DNA from: Thereva unica
Lineage: Eukaryota > Arthropoda > Insecta > Diptera > Therevidae
Reading direction: 5' to 3'
NCBI GenBank assembly: GCA_949987705.1
Contig: OX465281.1
Span: 141,408,876 to 141,472,875, forward strand
Length of the DNA: 64,000 bases
This document shows, piece by piece, positions 31,512-44,300 of this stretch. The position numbers and the translations under genes are program-made. How positions within the stretch are numbered: position 1 is the stretch's first letter; the number at the start of each line of letters is the position of its first letter. A model generated the notes under the pieces. The model worked only from the letters and a program-made list of their open reading frames with translations, was not told the origin of the DNA and made no database searches.

Positions 31512-32085
31512 AATTGAGGAGTGACTTTTCAAAAGGCCTTATTTCCATTTTTTACTTTAGAGCAAATTTCGATGGAATCCAGTAGCAAGGCTAAATTATC
31601 ACCTATTCACGTTAATAGGACGAAAGAAAAGTGCTTCGTTCCTATAAAAAAATGAATACTAATATAGATTTTTTTTTTTTTTCAAAACAGGCATATTCCC
31701 ATGTATGAAATAAACGGTGTATTTAATTGAACAAAACGCCACATTTCCTGCGTGAATTTGTAGTATTTTAAAAGATTTCAAGCAAAAGACTTTTTTAAAA
31801 AAAATGTAATAAAGTCATTTTTCCTATGGATGTTCATACAAAAGGTCTTATTTCCAAACTTTTAAAACAAAAGGGCATATTTCCAAACTATTTTTTGTTT
31901 TTAATGAAGTCGCACTTACAATATTTTTCATCTACCACTGTAAAAATATAGTTATACTAGGACAAACTATATTGATGCAAAAAAAATAACAATTTTGCAT
32001 ATTTTGGACGTACCACAGAAATTTGCGGTTTCTGAAAATTTAATCTAAATGGAAATAAGGCCTTTTGAAAAGTCACTTCTCAATT
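31512..32085. mobile_element. MITE with 39-bp terminal inverted repeats (GAGGAGTG-A)
   Basis: The first 39 bases (31512-31550) and last 39 bases (32047-32085) are inverted repeats with one mismatch. The outer end reads AATTGAGGAGTGACTTTTC. The interior repeats part of the terminus (GGTCTTATTTCCAAAC, GGGCATATTTCCAAAC). AATT occurs at both edges, so the target duplication cannot be separated from the repeat. There is no coding capacity. Confidence 0.85.
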
Positions 32086-32339
32086 GCACATTCAGCTTAA
32101 GCCGGAATCAAGTTACAGACTTTCCCACTTCGATTCACCGTTTTTTGCTTTTAAAGAATATCACTTTTTTTAAAATAGATTTTTTACGTTTTTATACTTT
32201 ATTTTCTGAATTATGAAAAAAAAAACTCCGCAAGATGCTCGAATAAATGATGTAAAAAAACTGAAATAGCGGACAAAGGCCGATTTTCTCATTTGATTTA
32301 GTTACCGCTCCATCCAACTCTCCAGACCCGACTGAAGCC

Positions 32340-32388
32340 AGCGAGCAATAATAATTATTGTTGTTAAGTTAAGTTATTATTGCTCGCT
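32340..32388. repeat. Short hairpin
   Basis: Arms of 15 bp, AGCGAGCAATAATAA (32340-32354) and its reverse complement (32374-32388), surround a 19-bp loop. Confidence 0.8.
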
Positions 32389-32939
32389 GCTGAAGCTCAC
32401 GATGCCAGCAAAAGTGCCGCCACCACTTGAGCGGGACGCTTCGTGGTAATTTTCGTGACTTTGTCTCCTTATTAGGTTATGGCGTGTTGTGCCTGGGTGG
32501 GGCGATAGAGTCAACCGCTTGCATCTCTGGGTATTTCTTTTTTTGTGGGGCATAATCATCTATCCAGACATGCGTCATACATGCATTTGATTAGAATGTG
32601 CACCGGCGTCATGCGATTATAATTGCGCCAAATACTCTGTTTGGCTGCGCCGCTATCCGCTGAGTTCTCTGGTTAAAATGTTCATGTGTGGGTGGGAAAG
32701 TTGCTACGGTAGGCCATAGGCGTGCACAATTATGGGCAAATCAACCGAAAAAGGTGATTCGTGTTGTTAAAAAAATAATGTATGCAGAAAACCTTTTTGT
32801 ACTGACTTTGGGATTTTGGTACGGGAAATGCGGGATGAATTGAAATTGTTTATGCCATTGAATTAAAAATGCCGTTAAGGCGCAAAGGACCGAGAATTAA
32901 TTTGGACATGGACGATTTTTACGAAGACATTTTCTGGTC
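32389..32939. other. Gene-free stretch before BEL relic
   Basis: No coding sequence recognised. It may hold the LTR or leader of the decayed BEL copy that follows. Confidence 0.4.
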
Positions 32940-33305
32940 CTGCCGGCCGACCGTTACATAGGAGCACAAAAACTCCAATATTTAAAGGCAACACCTTCCT
33001 GGGGAAGCTGCAAGACTACTCAGCAACACGCACATTAGTGACGCCAATTAAGAACCAGCATGGAAACTTCTCGTCTAAAATTAGGACAACAAGAGAGCAT
33101 CCAGCACCCAGCTCGACACACTGCTCAATCAACCAAAACTAACCCGAGAAACAGCTCAAGGAATCAAAGAGAAGACACACGAATGTCTCCCTGCCGTTGA
33201 AAATCTAGAGGTCTGAACACAAAACTGGAATCCCATTCTCATCCACTAGCTTGTCCAAAAATTACCAAATGAAACTCACGAACATTGGGAACAGTCGCAG
33301 CCCAA
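32940..33305 (+). pseudogene. Decayed BEL gag fragment
   Basis: Broken reading frames on the plus strand recall BEL Gag: GAQKLQYLKATP near 32961, LLSNTHISDAN near 33019, and LIHQLVQKLPNETHEHWEQS near 33240-33295. Stops and frame changes lie between them. It probably belongs with the pol relic at 35.0-37.0 kb; 1.7 kb of unrelated DNA now separates them. Confidence 0.7.
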
Positions 33306-34645
33306 CTAACACAAAAGGTTTTAAAAATGTTGTAAGAATCTTTACACAACTTTTTAACAAGTGCAGTAGTTTTATAATTTAGTGTAGGAAACGTTTTACC
33401 AATATTAAAAAAACATTTATATACCCCAAATAGGCGCAGGATTACACAGCAAAATTGCTCTGTAAGTGTCGTACGTAAAGGTCGTTTAATCGCTTGTTCA
33501 GCAAATGATATCACTTTTACACAGTAACTAACAAAGCTGTTTTAAAACAGCAATTCTCTGCGTATAAGTGGCTACATATATGACTTTTAAAAAACATTTT
33601 TATAAAACCTTATATCCTTACATTTTAGAGGGTTGCTGCAACCATTTTGTTGTACAGCTATTTTCATTAGATATTATTAAAAAACATTATGGTAATATAA
33701 TTGCTATTGACTGACTTGGTATTTGACTAATTTTAATATTTTTCGCACTGTTACGTTCTGCATATTATGATTATGATGACATCACTAAGGTCATTTTATA
33801 ATAATATGATAATTTTAAATTCGAATATTGGCTTTGGAGGAGTGAAAATTACTTGCAAAGCTCACTTTACTGTGGAAAGTCTTGGTAATAACTCGAATAG
33901 GTACAACGAGCCATTAAAATAATGAAAATTTAACAAAAGTTTATTTTAAACTTATTTATGAATTTTAATTACATACATATTTTAGGATATTATTCAAAGG
34001 TACAATTTTTTTTTTGATTCCATCTTAATATAGTATCTACTACGTAGATATTTCAAAGCATTTAAGCAGTGCAGTGGAGAACAAAAAAAAAATTGTTTTT
34101 TTATAAACGGTTTTTGTAATATGGCGGCTTCCCTTTGCTTACCATTTTCAAAACCAAAATGTCTTCTCTTGCAGTAAGACTATTTTACTTTTACTGAAAC
34201 TATTAGAAAGTAATTTAGATACTTGGTAGATAATTATATTTTATAAGAAGTAAATTTGGGATAAAATAAGTACCAATAAAACAATTATAGAATAATCGGC
34301 CGTGCAAAAGGATTTTGCGTGATATTTTTGCTCCGAGTATTATTCATTATGCTGTATAACTAGCTCTTACAATTACCTTTATAAAACATTTTCCCTCTTA
34401 TTTCAGCACTGTTTATTCTTTATTGCTATTAGCCCAGTGAATAAGCCGGAAAAGCTGGAAAAGTTGTGGAACAGCACCGATTTCAAAAATTATTTTTTTC
34501 CCGTATTCTGTAGACGTTCAGAAACATTCATCACCACTATCCCTTACATTACCTCGAAAAATGAATAAATTAGGGTGGTTTTAGCCCTCCAAATCACCCC
34601 CATGGATTGCATTACGGAAAATCTTTGTAAAATTTATATATTTGG
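33306..34645. other. Gene-free stretch
   Basis: AT-rich sequence with no recognisable gene, interrupting or following the BEL gag remnant. Confidence 0.5.
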
Positions 34646-34985
34646 CCTCGAAAATCGTCTCCTGGGGGGGTTTGTGGGTCGCTGATCACGAATCCGAGGT
34701 CCATTTGTATGCAGGGGTGGTTTCAACCCCTAAAAGTACCCTTGGTTTGAGGGAATATTAAAAATGCATTATTTTGCCTCGGAAATCGTTTCTCGGGGAT
34801 TTTCGGGGTCGCTGATTACGAATCCGAGGTTCATATACACGTAAGGGTGATTTCAACCCCTAAAAATACCACACCACCCCTCCCCCCCCAAAAAAAACAG
34901 AAAAAATTATTATTTTGCCACGGAAATCGTATTCCCGGGGGTTTAAGGGTCGCTGATCACGAATCCGAGGTTCATACATGTAGGG
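34646..34985. repeat. Three tandem ~131-141-bp repeats
   Basis: Units start near 34646, 34777 and 34918. Each holds a CCTCGGAAATCGT block, GGGTCGCTGATCACGAATCC, GAGGTTCAT and GGGTGGTTTCAACCCCTAA (the last missing from the third). Confidence 0.85.
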
Positions 34986-35004
34986 TTGGGCTCATTTAAA
35001 AGGT

Positions 35005-36958
35005 CTCGAATTAGCGGGTCCATCTTTCCACAAGCCGGGTCACATTGACATCCTTTTGGGAGCTGATATATTCCCCATGATCATCTTGGCCGGCCTAAGA
35101 AAATGCAGCGAGGGAACCCCCGTGGGACAAAACACGGTGTTTGGGTGGATCATCTCATGGAAGACCACTCCAGCTGCACAAGCAAGCGCACATATGGAAA
35201 AATTCTTCACCCAGGTGACTCCTAACGACGATCTAAAGAGATTCTGGGAACTAGAAGAACTTCCCTAAGATCTAAGTGGACAAAACTATTCAACAGCAAC
35301 GTCACTAGATGCAGCAACGGACGTTACAAGGTCCGGCTTCCATTTGTACATAAATACAACTTGGCGCTTCACGACACATCGCCATTCGAACGTTGATGCA
35401 GATGGAGAAACGATTCCAAAAAGATCCTGCATACAGGAATATTTGACTTTAGGACAGCACCCCAGAATCAGCACTTCAAATCCAATTGCCTAACGACATA
35501 CCAACATACCGATGCTGTTACCTACCGCACCATGCTGTCATCAAACCAAGTAGCACGACCACCAAACTGAGAGTAGTGTTCGACGCATCGTTCGACGTAT
35601 TATTGAATGACATAGAGAAGATGTACCGCCAGATACCAGTTCTTCCGGACGATGACGATTACCAACAAATAGTTTGGAGGGAGTCACCAGATCAACCCAT
35701 ACAAGACTACACACTGTTAACCGTAACTTTCGGAACAAAGAGTGCTCCTGTACTTGCCATCCGAACTATGCAATTAGCGAAAGATGAATCAAAAACCTTC
35801 CAAATCGGCTCCAACGCAGTACTCAACGATTTTTACTTTGACGATTTGATGACTGGCGCAACATAGAAGAAGCAAGAGATAAACAAAAACAACTAATCCA
35901 GCTTCTTCGAGCTGTAGGACTAGAACTTCGAAAATGGGCGGCAAATCACAACGCCATCTTGTAAAAAGTTCCGGCAACCGATCGGGAGGTCTCATTTCCT
36001 CTCGCAGTGAACGCAGAGGAAGTCAAGGCTCTTAGCTTATTATGGAATCCTGCCAGCGATAAACTGTCTTACAAGGTCAGTATGGAGTCAGCGCCAGAGA
36101 CATATACAAAACGGAAAATATTGTCCGAAATTGCGAAGCTATTCGACCCCATAGGCTGGCTTACCCCAGTAACAATTAATGCGAAAATTCTAATACAAAG
36201 TCTTTGGCTGACAAAACTCGGTGGGATGAAACGGTCGCGAACAATATCGATCATCAATGGCGGAGGTTCCGAGCAGCACTCCAAATCATCCAAACTATTC
36301 AAATTCCGCGGTGGATCCAAGTTCACAACAAAATCCGAAACATCGAAATCCATGGATCTTACGACGCATCCAAAAAAGGCATATGCAGCAGCCGTATACA
36401 TCCGGACACAGGACGAAGACGGCAACTGCCATTGCCACTTAATAGCTGAAAAAAGCAAAGTGGCACCTATCAAGACTATCTCACTGCCAAAGTTCGAGTT
36501 ATACGGAGCACACAGTATTGCCCAAATTACTGGCGCAAGTGAAGGAGGACATGAAGTTCGAGAAGGTAACAAAACATGCTTGGACTGATTCTACGATTGT
36601 ACTCGCATGGCTGAGAAAACACCCATCATCATAGGAAACATTTGCGGCGAACAGTGTCTCACAAAATACATCAACTGCTAGACCAAAGTAGCTGGAATCA
36701 TGTTAGAACAGAGGACAACCCTGCCGGCTGCACCATAAAAGGACTATTACCGAGTTAATTGAAACTACATAAGTTATGACAGATCCTCACTGGCTCCAAC
36801 AGACAAAGGAGCACTGGCCCAAACGGAAGGAAATCCAAGATACCACGATAGGATTACGAAAAACAATCACCAATGTACATGTACACAGTGTTTTAGCCAA
36901 CCAGCAACGAACCCTAAGAAAAGTAGCACAATGGCATTTCCGTCGGAAAACACGTTAA
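35005..36958 (+). pseudogene. Decayed BEL pol (protease linker, RT, RNase H)
   Basis: Fragments in several frames follow the order of BEL Pol. HIDILLGADIFPMI and NTVFGWIISW lie near 35041-35157, then RFWELEELP. Reverse transcriptase has YLPHHAVIKPSSTTTKLRVVFDAS (35518-35589), EKMYRQIPVLP and FYFDDLMTGA (about 35832), where the catalytic YVDD reads YFDD. LSEIAKLFDPIGWL follows near 36123. RNase H has SKVAPIKTISLPKFELYGA (about 36456) and remnants to TDPHWLQQTKEHWPK (about 36779). Many stops and frameshifts make it inactive. It is a different family from the BEL copy at 6.1-14.5 kb. Confidence 0.9.
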
Positions 36959-37250
36959 AGGACATCACTGCAAAAAAAACAACAAGAAATTTATACCTGA
37001 AAATTTAAAAGAATTAGTAAAATAAAAATATTAAATATACAACCACTTACCTGTATTAGAAGTTGAAAAATCAACCAGAGTGCAATTGCAAAGAAGATGC
37101 CAAAAGGCCGTCGGCAAAGTCACAATTCTAGAAACAAAAAAAGATTAATGAAAAATACACAGCACATTCCACAAAAATACTCACCTGTCAACCCCAATGG
37201 AGTAATCGCTGGCTCCTCCTCATCCATCCCTCACTAAAACCTGTAAACAA

Positions 37251-37419
37251 ACTAAAATTAGTAAATAAACTAAAAATCACAATAAAATACTTACCAAAAT
37301 AAAAACCCCATTTGACGCCTACGAGTCAGAAAGGGAACAGCTGATCGGACATCAAAAGTAGATCTACAGTACACAACCAAAAGAGCCAAATGCAAAATAT
37401 GTGTTTCGAGAAAATCGCC
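37251..37419. repeat. Dispersed repeat shared with 16451-16621
   Basis: About 170 bp, roughly 90% identical by eye to the 16-kb block. Its place after the BEL pol relic suggests a terminal or untranslated fragment of that family. Confidence 0.7.
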
Positions 37420-37805
37420 TTCAAAGATTTTTTTAGATACAGAATTGTGCACAAAACCATTTTTGCCGGTCCGATAACTCAGCAACCACAGCTCAGTTTG
37501 AGACAAGAATTATAGCTAGGGAGCTGATGGCAGTAAATTTTATATGATTTCATCGTCTGACAGTCGTTGATAATGTTAGAATACTGAGAAAAATAATCAT
37601 TTTAAACAATTTCTGCCATTCATTTATTGCTGCAATATCAAATGGGAGCTTGCGAAAAATGTTAAAAAAAATAAGTGTCATAAACAATATTATCGCGTCT
37701 GCCAATAGTTCTAATAAATTGTATTTAATATAAAAAAAAGATTAATGCTAATGGCAGACGTTTTTCCTGCTGTGTTTTAGAGTAATTAATTTTTTTTTTT
37801 AATAT

Positions 37806-38605
37806 GAGGAGTGGGCGAACAAAACGGCACATGTCCAGTTTTGCAAATTGTTCAGAAATCGCAAAAAACTGTTTCTGCCTCTGAACTGATCACATTAACT
37901 ATTTACGAGTATGGTAGGTTGTGCTACTATTTGAACTCATTCAGACGGAAAAAAATTTTTTTAAATATGTTTAATACTTTAAGAGAAAAAATTAAAACAA
38001 AAATGGACATGTGCCCTTTTGCGGGGACACAACTGGGACATGTCCCGTTTTGTGAAACCCTTGAATGGACATGTGTCCTTTTGCAGGAACCCAACTGGAC
38101 ATGTTTTTTTTGTTTTTAGCCTTTTGGGGAGCTCCCTGGCCTCCCTGAGGCAAGGGGGGATTTTTGTGGTATTTTTTCCTAATAGTAGGGACTGTTACGC
38201 AAATTTTAAGGGGTCATAGTGCCCCCTACGGCTTGTTTTGGGGCCGTGGGAGGCAAAAGTGAGGTAAATTTTAGTGCATTTTATGATGCACATACAAATC
38301 GATGTAATTAGAGCCCCAGGTGAGGTGCAATGAACTTCCATAGCTGATTAAAAACTTTTTTGTGTGAAATACGTGCCCTTTTGACAATCCACATTAACGA
38401 ATGGTTAAAAAATATGAATATTCGTAGGACATATGCCTTTCTGCAGGGAAACCGTTACTTTGCTAACAAAAAAATATTACATGAAAGTGATTTTTGAAGT
38501 GTCTGAGATTGAAATTAGTTGCAGTTTAGTGTAATGAACACGATTCCGTCAAAACACTGAAAATGGCCAACCATGGACATGTGCCGTTTTGTTCGCCCAC
38601 TCCTC
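37806..38605. mobile_element. MITE with perfect 32-bp terminal inverted repeats (GAGGAGTG-G)
   Basis: Bases 37806-37837 and 38574-38605 are perfect inverted repeats starting GAGGAGTGGGCGAAC. The interior repeats the inner part of the terminus several times as GGACATGTGCCCTTTTG-like blocks (about 38005, 38037, 38069, 38096). The first eight bases are the same as those of the MITE at 31512-32085. It is non-coding; the target duplication is not clear. Confidence 0.88.
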
Positions 38606-39129
38606 AATTATTATGATATATAAAAACATAAATTACTTCATCGGCAGGCAGATTAGAATAATTATTGAAATTATATTATAAGAGATAAAAAAAGTTACTT
38701 CTGCCACTCTGATGGTGTTGCATTAACAATATGTATTGTTGCAAAAATGTTAAAAAAAAAAAAAAAAAAATTATTACATCGTTTCTGCCTTTAAGCCTAA
38801 TGTTTCTATTGGTTATGGAAAGCATAAAAATGAGAAAGGCAGACAAAAACGATACTGTCTTTTCGAAGGCAGAAGTTTCTTACTAGCTGAGAACAGGGGC
38901 TAGTTCACGCAATTCAGGGGCTAGTTCACGCAAGTCTGGAGCTGAATTCTGCAGAATGACCGCAGTTCTGCGTATTTCACTAGGCCCAATGTTAGAAAGA
39001 ATACGTGGTTTAAAATCGGAAATGAAGTTTATAGAGAGAAATATAGACGCTTCAAAACACGTTATGCTGTAAACATGCTAAGGGCGAAAATAGTTTCCAC
39101 AGCGACTGGCAAAAACGAATAGAACACAC

Positions 39130-39480
39130 AGCTTTTCTATGAGTATGAAGGGTGCAGCACAATATGCAGACCACTCGACGACGAGGTCGCCGAGCGTGGC
39201 GACTCAATCAATCCAAGTTCTATTTCGTAGCCGTCGCCCCTCAAAGTTGCCTGGGCGGTGTGACATGGGATTGTGTTGCTATTCTCGTATGTTCCTGTGC
39301 GCGTGTGAAGCATTCGGATGTCGAAGATGATTATTCTTGTGTGTGCTTTTTAATTTGTGTGCACCGTCGCCGTCGCCCTTGGCATGTTTACAGCATTAGA
39401 CCCCTCAAACAACGTAGCGGGTTTTAGTACAGTTTGGAGCATCTATGAGATTAGACGTGTTTCGTTATTGACAAATTCTG
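39130..39480. other. GC-richer unassigned segment
   Basis: Two overlapping short plus-strand frames (39139-39330, 39152-39427) are present, but neither resembles a protein I recognise. Base composition differs from the AT-rich flanks, so it may be a fragment of a host sequence or another transposon. Confidence 0.3.
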
Positions 39481-40094
39481 ATAGTTTCTTGTTTTTCACC
39501 ACAAAATGGAAGGATTAAAGTGTGGCATTTGCAATAACATTAAATGTGAACGTATTATTCTATTTAATACAGAGACATTTAATAAATGTATCAAAATATT
39601 AGAAGTGCGTAAAAAATTTTCATTGACATATTTTATTTTGAAATATACATCAAAAAATAAAACATTAAATATTTGTTTTTGATATTACATCTAAAATCAG
39701 AATTGTAGATTTCTGCTACCTTTTTTATATTGTTACAAAGACTCTATAAAACATAAAAATAATTATTAAAAAGACGATGAAATGATTTAATACTAATTAT
39801 TTTTTTTACAGTTTAATAATTATTTTTATAAAAACTCCCACAATCCTGACGTCTGCCAGCTTTAATTCCGTTATCTATAAAATGTATTTTATAGGATATA
39901 ATTGATGGCAGACACGATAATATAATTTATGACCGTTTTTTTTTTTACAATTTTGAAATTATTTATAAAAAAAAATCAGCGCTACCTGAGCTCGCCCACT
40001 CATTTTTCTACTTCACATAGTTGAAGACTACATGACGTCTTAGTATCAACGACGATGAAATCATATACCTAAATTGCCACCAGCTCCCTAGCTA

Positions 40095-41260
40095 TTATAA
40101 CAATAAGTAAGAATAAAATACTGAATATAAAAATGCAATAATCTCAAAAACGTCAAAATTGCACTTAGGCCCTTTGCCAAAATACCCTTTCGAATTTTCC
40201 GCATTTCCCAGGGCCCTTCGATATTCCAAAGTGTGCCAAAATATCAATTCGTACATTTCAATGACAGCTCACAATTTTTAATTGAAAATGGACGAAGAAA
40301 TATTTATGCAAGATTTTATTAAAAAATAATAGAAACAATTGTGAATTTAATGCCAAATGCACCCTAAAAACTATAAAGCGGCGGAGGATGCATCATGCTT
40401 TGAGCTTTTTTTTTTCTACAGCGATGTTAGACTCATATTATGGATTAAAGGCAAGATGTGTGCGATAGATTGTTAGAAATACTGTATACGTCCATACATC
40501 CCTACAAAGAGGAAGATATACCTTAAAACTTGCCAAAACTTGGTTCCATGTGAATAAAGTCTCTTCCTTTCTTCTCTCTTCCAATTGAGCGGGTTTTAAC
40601 ACAAAAAATAAGGAAGAGTTGTGTACAATTTCATTTTGTTTAATTTTCAAAAGTTCCGTTTTTTTCAAAAATGTTTTATTAAATACATCCCTGTGAATAG
40701 ATGGATGATTATGATTTCTTTTTGTTTCTATTATTTTTTCCACCACTAGGTTTGAATACCCAAAGTGCTTAAAAAATTCATAGCTAAAGTTTTTATTTGT
40801 GTAACAGTTTTCTCAAAACATTTGTTCCGTTTAGCTAGGCTATAAACTGATTATTTTAAGTTACGTCTTTTCCCGTATTTTTTCCATAATTTATTGTTAT
40901 TTACTTGTTTGCTTTTAAATTTATTTAGCGGCTAGTTTTAATTCAAGCAAAAAATGAAATGTGTAAAATAATTTACTCATTTCCATAGGCGCAAACCGTC
41001 GAAAATCAAATTTACTAATTGAAATGAGTTTTCCATACAAATTGACATTGGAATTGCTATTTTGGCACAGACCCTTAAGCAGTGGCGGTTCCTCTTTGGA
41101 AGCAAAGGAATCACTGTTCCCTTGACCAAATAGACAACTCAATAAAAATTAATTTTAATAATCAAGATTATTAGAAGGAAAATCTTAATATATTTCCTCC
41201 TCTGGAAACACTAAAGATTCAATGTATAGATTTTTTTTATATAAAATGTACAATTGAAAT
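40095..41260. other. Gene-free AT-rich stretch
   Basis: No gene or repeat identified; minus-strand frames at 40438-40746 and 40921-41142 show no known domain. Confidence 0.5.
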
Positions 41261-41349
41261 TTATCATCCTTTTTTTTTCCTGTGTGAGGTATTAGGTCCA
41301 AAGGTACTGCGGCCATTTAGTTGGCCTATTGTACTACAACCCCTACACC

Positions 41350-44300
41350 TCATATTTGTAGGCCAGACCGCCTGAACAAGTTCAGCAGTCTGCCTAGTGG
41401 TTTGTCGCTTAGACTTGAGTGTTCGAGCAGGGACTTCCCGAACAAAGAGACCCTGCTCCTCGCTATTGCAGGGCACTCACAGAGAACATGGAGGGCAGAC
41501 TCATCCTCTTCTAGGCAAAGCCTACATGTAGGGTCCTCTGCCCTTCCTATCTTCCATAAGTGGTAATTTAGGGCACAGTGTCCGGTAATTAGGCCAACAA
41601 GTGTCCTAACATCACTCCTGCTGCGCCGTAATAATTCCTTGGCCGTCTTAGGGGACGGCCCTGGAAGGAACCGCTTAGAGTTGGCCAGTCCAGGCGCGGA
41701 CCTCCAGCGTTCAATATGTTTCATCAAGGTCCGATCGGCCAGGGCCCTTTGCAGCAAGCTGGACGGTGCCCCAATAGCCGGCTCTGGACCAATGAATTCT
41801 AAATCAGAGCCCTGTTTAGCCAGGGCATCCGCACTTTCATTGCCTTCGAAACCCCGGTGACCTGGGACCCAGACAAGTGTGATTTGATTGAGAACGCCCA
41901 ACTCATGAAGAGCACGTTGGCAGTCCCAAACTAATTTCGACTTGGTCCTACGGGACCTTATCGCTCTAATTGCCGCTTGGCTATCAGAGAAGATAAAAAT
42001 CCGTTTATTTTGGTAGGCCCTTCTTAAGTTCTCATGAGTGCATGCCAGAATAGCGTACACCTCTGCTTGAAAGACAGTTGCCAGAGTGCCTAGACTTATA
42101 GCCTTGCTGAATCTGGGACTTTCACTCCAGATTCCTGCGCCTACACCTGTCTCCGTTTTAGAGCCATCCGTGTACCATACTAGCCCGCCCGGCAAAACTT
42201 TAGGAAAAGTCCAGGTAAGCCTTTCCTGTATATGTACAGAAGGTTGCTTAAATTTTGAGAATTTATAGGGCATGCCGTCCGATAGCATCTCCGCTTCCGG
42301 AATCTCTTCTATGATGTTGATTATTATAGAATGTCCTCGCCCAAGACCAGCGCCCAAGTAACCATTCGCTTTCAGCCGCAGCGCCGCGTTTATGGCGGAT
42401 TTCTCTACCTCAAGATGGAGGGGTACCAAATTGAGGAGAGTCTCCAGCGCTGCCGTTGGGGAAGTGCGGATGGCCCCAGTGATGGAGAGGCAAGCCATTC
42501 TTTGAATTTTGCTTAAAAAGGTTATGGAACCCTTAAGCTTCGTTCTGTGCCACCAAACTAAAGCTCCATAAGTTACCATGGGTCTTATGATGGCGGTGTA
42601 TATCCAGTACATGGTTTTCGGTTGCAAACCCCAGGTGGAACCACAAGCTCTGCGGCAAGCCCACAGGGATCTGCGCGTTCTACACATCACAGTGTCCATA
42701 TGCTGTTTCCAATTGAGTTTGGCATCTAGCGTCACTCCTAAATATTTGGCTTGTTGAGAAAAGCATATAGTTCTGCCCGCGAATGTAGGTTCCCAAATTC
42801 CCGGTAGTGATCGTTTCCTGGTGAAAGGAACTAGGATCGTTTTGTCGGGATTGACTTTTAGACCTACACTCTCGCACCAGCTAGAGACCAGATCAAGTGC
42901 CTGTTGCAGGCGCCTTGACATGGCGTCTTCAGATTCACCTGTAATTACTATGACGACATCGTCAGCGTAACCTTGGGCGAAAATGTTCCGACCGTTGAGC
43001 AGCTCGAGGAGTTCATCTACAACAAGGCACCAGAGAAGTGGAGATAAAACTCCCCCCTGCGGGCAGCCTCTTGCTATAGTGCCCTCCAGAGACCCCTCAA
43101 CATGAGAAACAATTAGTTTGCGAGTTCTCAGCATAGAGTCAATCCAGTTGCAGAAAGTGCTACTTAGACTGTGTCTACTTAGAGCCCTAGCTATAGAATC
43201 AAAGGATGTGTTGTCAAAGGCTCCCTCGATATCGAGGAAGGCCGTCAGCGCAACTCCTTTGTTTAGAGCTGCCTGTTCAAGCCTGAGCACCAGATTGTGC
43301 AGTGCTGTCTCAGTAGACTTGCCCGCCTGGTACGCATGCTGATAGGAGCTTAGTGGTTGGCTTTGAAGATAAGTTTCCCTTATCGCCCGGTCGACAATTT
43401 TCTCCATTGTCTTCAAGGCAAAAGACGAGAGACTTATCGGCCTAAAAGATTTAGTCAGGGTGTAATCCGAACGCCCTGGCTTAGGTATAAATGTTATGTT
43501 GACGTTCCTCCAGACGGATGGGATGTAGCCGTGTGCGAAGGAAGCCCTAAATAATTTGCATAATAAGGGAGTGACTAGGTCGCAGCCCTCCTGTAGCAGA
43601 ATGGGATAGATTCCGTCTGCTCCAGGGGACTTGTATGGTTTGAACGATCTAATCGCCTCCCTGATAGCTTCATGGTTGAACAAGGTATTTGCTTCTGTCC
43701 AGGCGGCTTTGGGCACTTTAGAAAGTTGGCCTATACGCTGCCCAGCACAAGTTATGTTCTCTTTTGAGTAAATGGTTGTGCCTGGGAAATGTGCCTGGAG
43801 CAATGTTATCAAGGTTTCTTCCCTAGACTGTGTGAAAGAGCTATCGGTTCTCCTGATGGATCCAAGATCTACCGACAAGCCCTTTGATAAAGCTTTATAG
43901 ATTTTTGCTGAGTCTCGAATGTCTTCGACACTCTTGCAAAAATTCCTCCAGCTATTTCTTTTTGCTCGTCTGATTGCCCTGTTATAGCTGGTTAGCGAGC
44001 TTTTGTAACTCTCCCAGTTGCCGCTCATCTTAGCAGCGTTCAACAGTTTCCTCGTAGCGGATCTTAACTTGGAGAGCTCGTTATTCCACCATGGAGTTTT
44101 CCTATTACGCGTCCTCATCAGAACAGGGCAGTTATTGCTGTAAGCAGCAGTAACCGCCTCCGTAAAGAAGTCCGCGGATAGTTCTACATCCATCGTAGAT
44201 TTGATTGAGTGCATGGAACCCTTGAATATGCTACTGAGTTCGGCCCGAAAGTCTGTCCAGTTCGTATATCTAGGATTCCTGTATGTACTCACATTTTCCA

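Larger units (their letters stand above)
37513..40094. mobile_element. 2.6-kb inverted-repeat element with GGCAGAC-rich arms
   Basis: The left arm begins TAGCTAGGGAGCTGATGGCA (37513) and the right end, reverse complemented, begins TAGCTAGGGAGCTGGTGGCA (40094). Similarity continues inward for about 250-300 bp at roughly 70-75%, including ATATGATTTCATCGTC, TCATAAAC.ATATTATCG and TGGCAGACG blocks. Several further TCTGCC/GGCAGA motifs occur at 38640-38890. A separate MITE (37806-38605) sits inside near the left arm. No transposase is seen; a foldback-type or MITE origin is inferred. Confidence 0.6.

Noticed and set aside
39139..39427. Short GC-richer ORFs as a host gene
   Set aside because: No recognisable domain, two frames compete, no splice or start evidence; left as unassigned.
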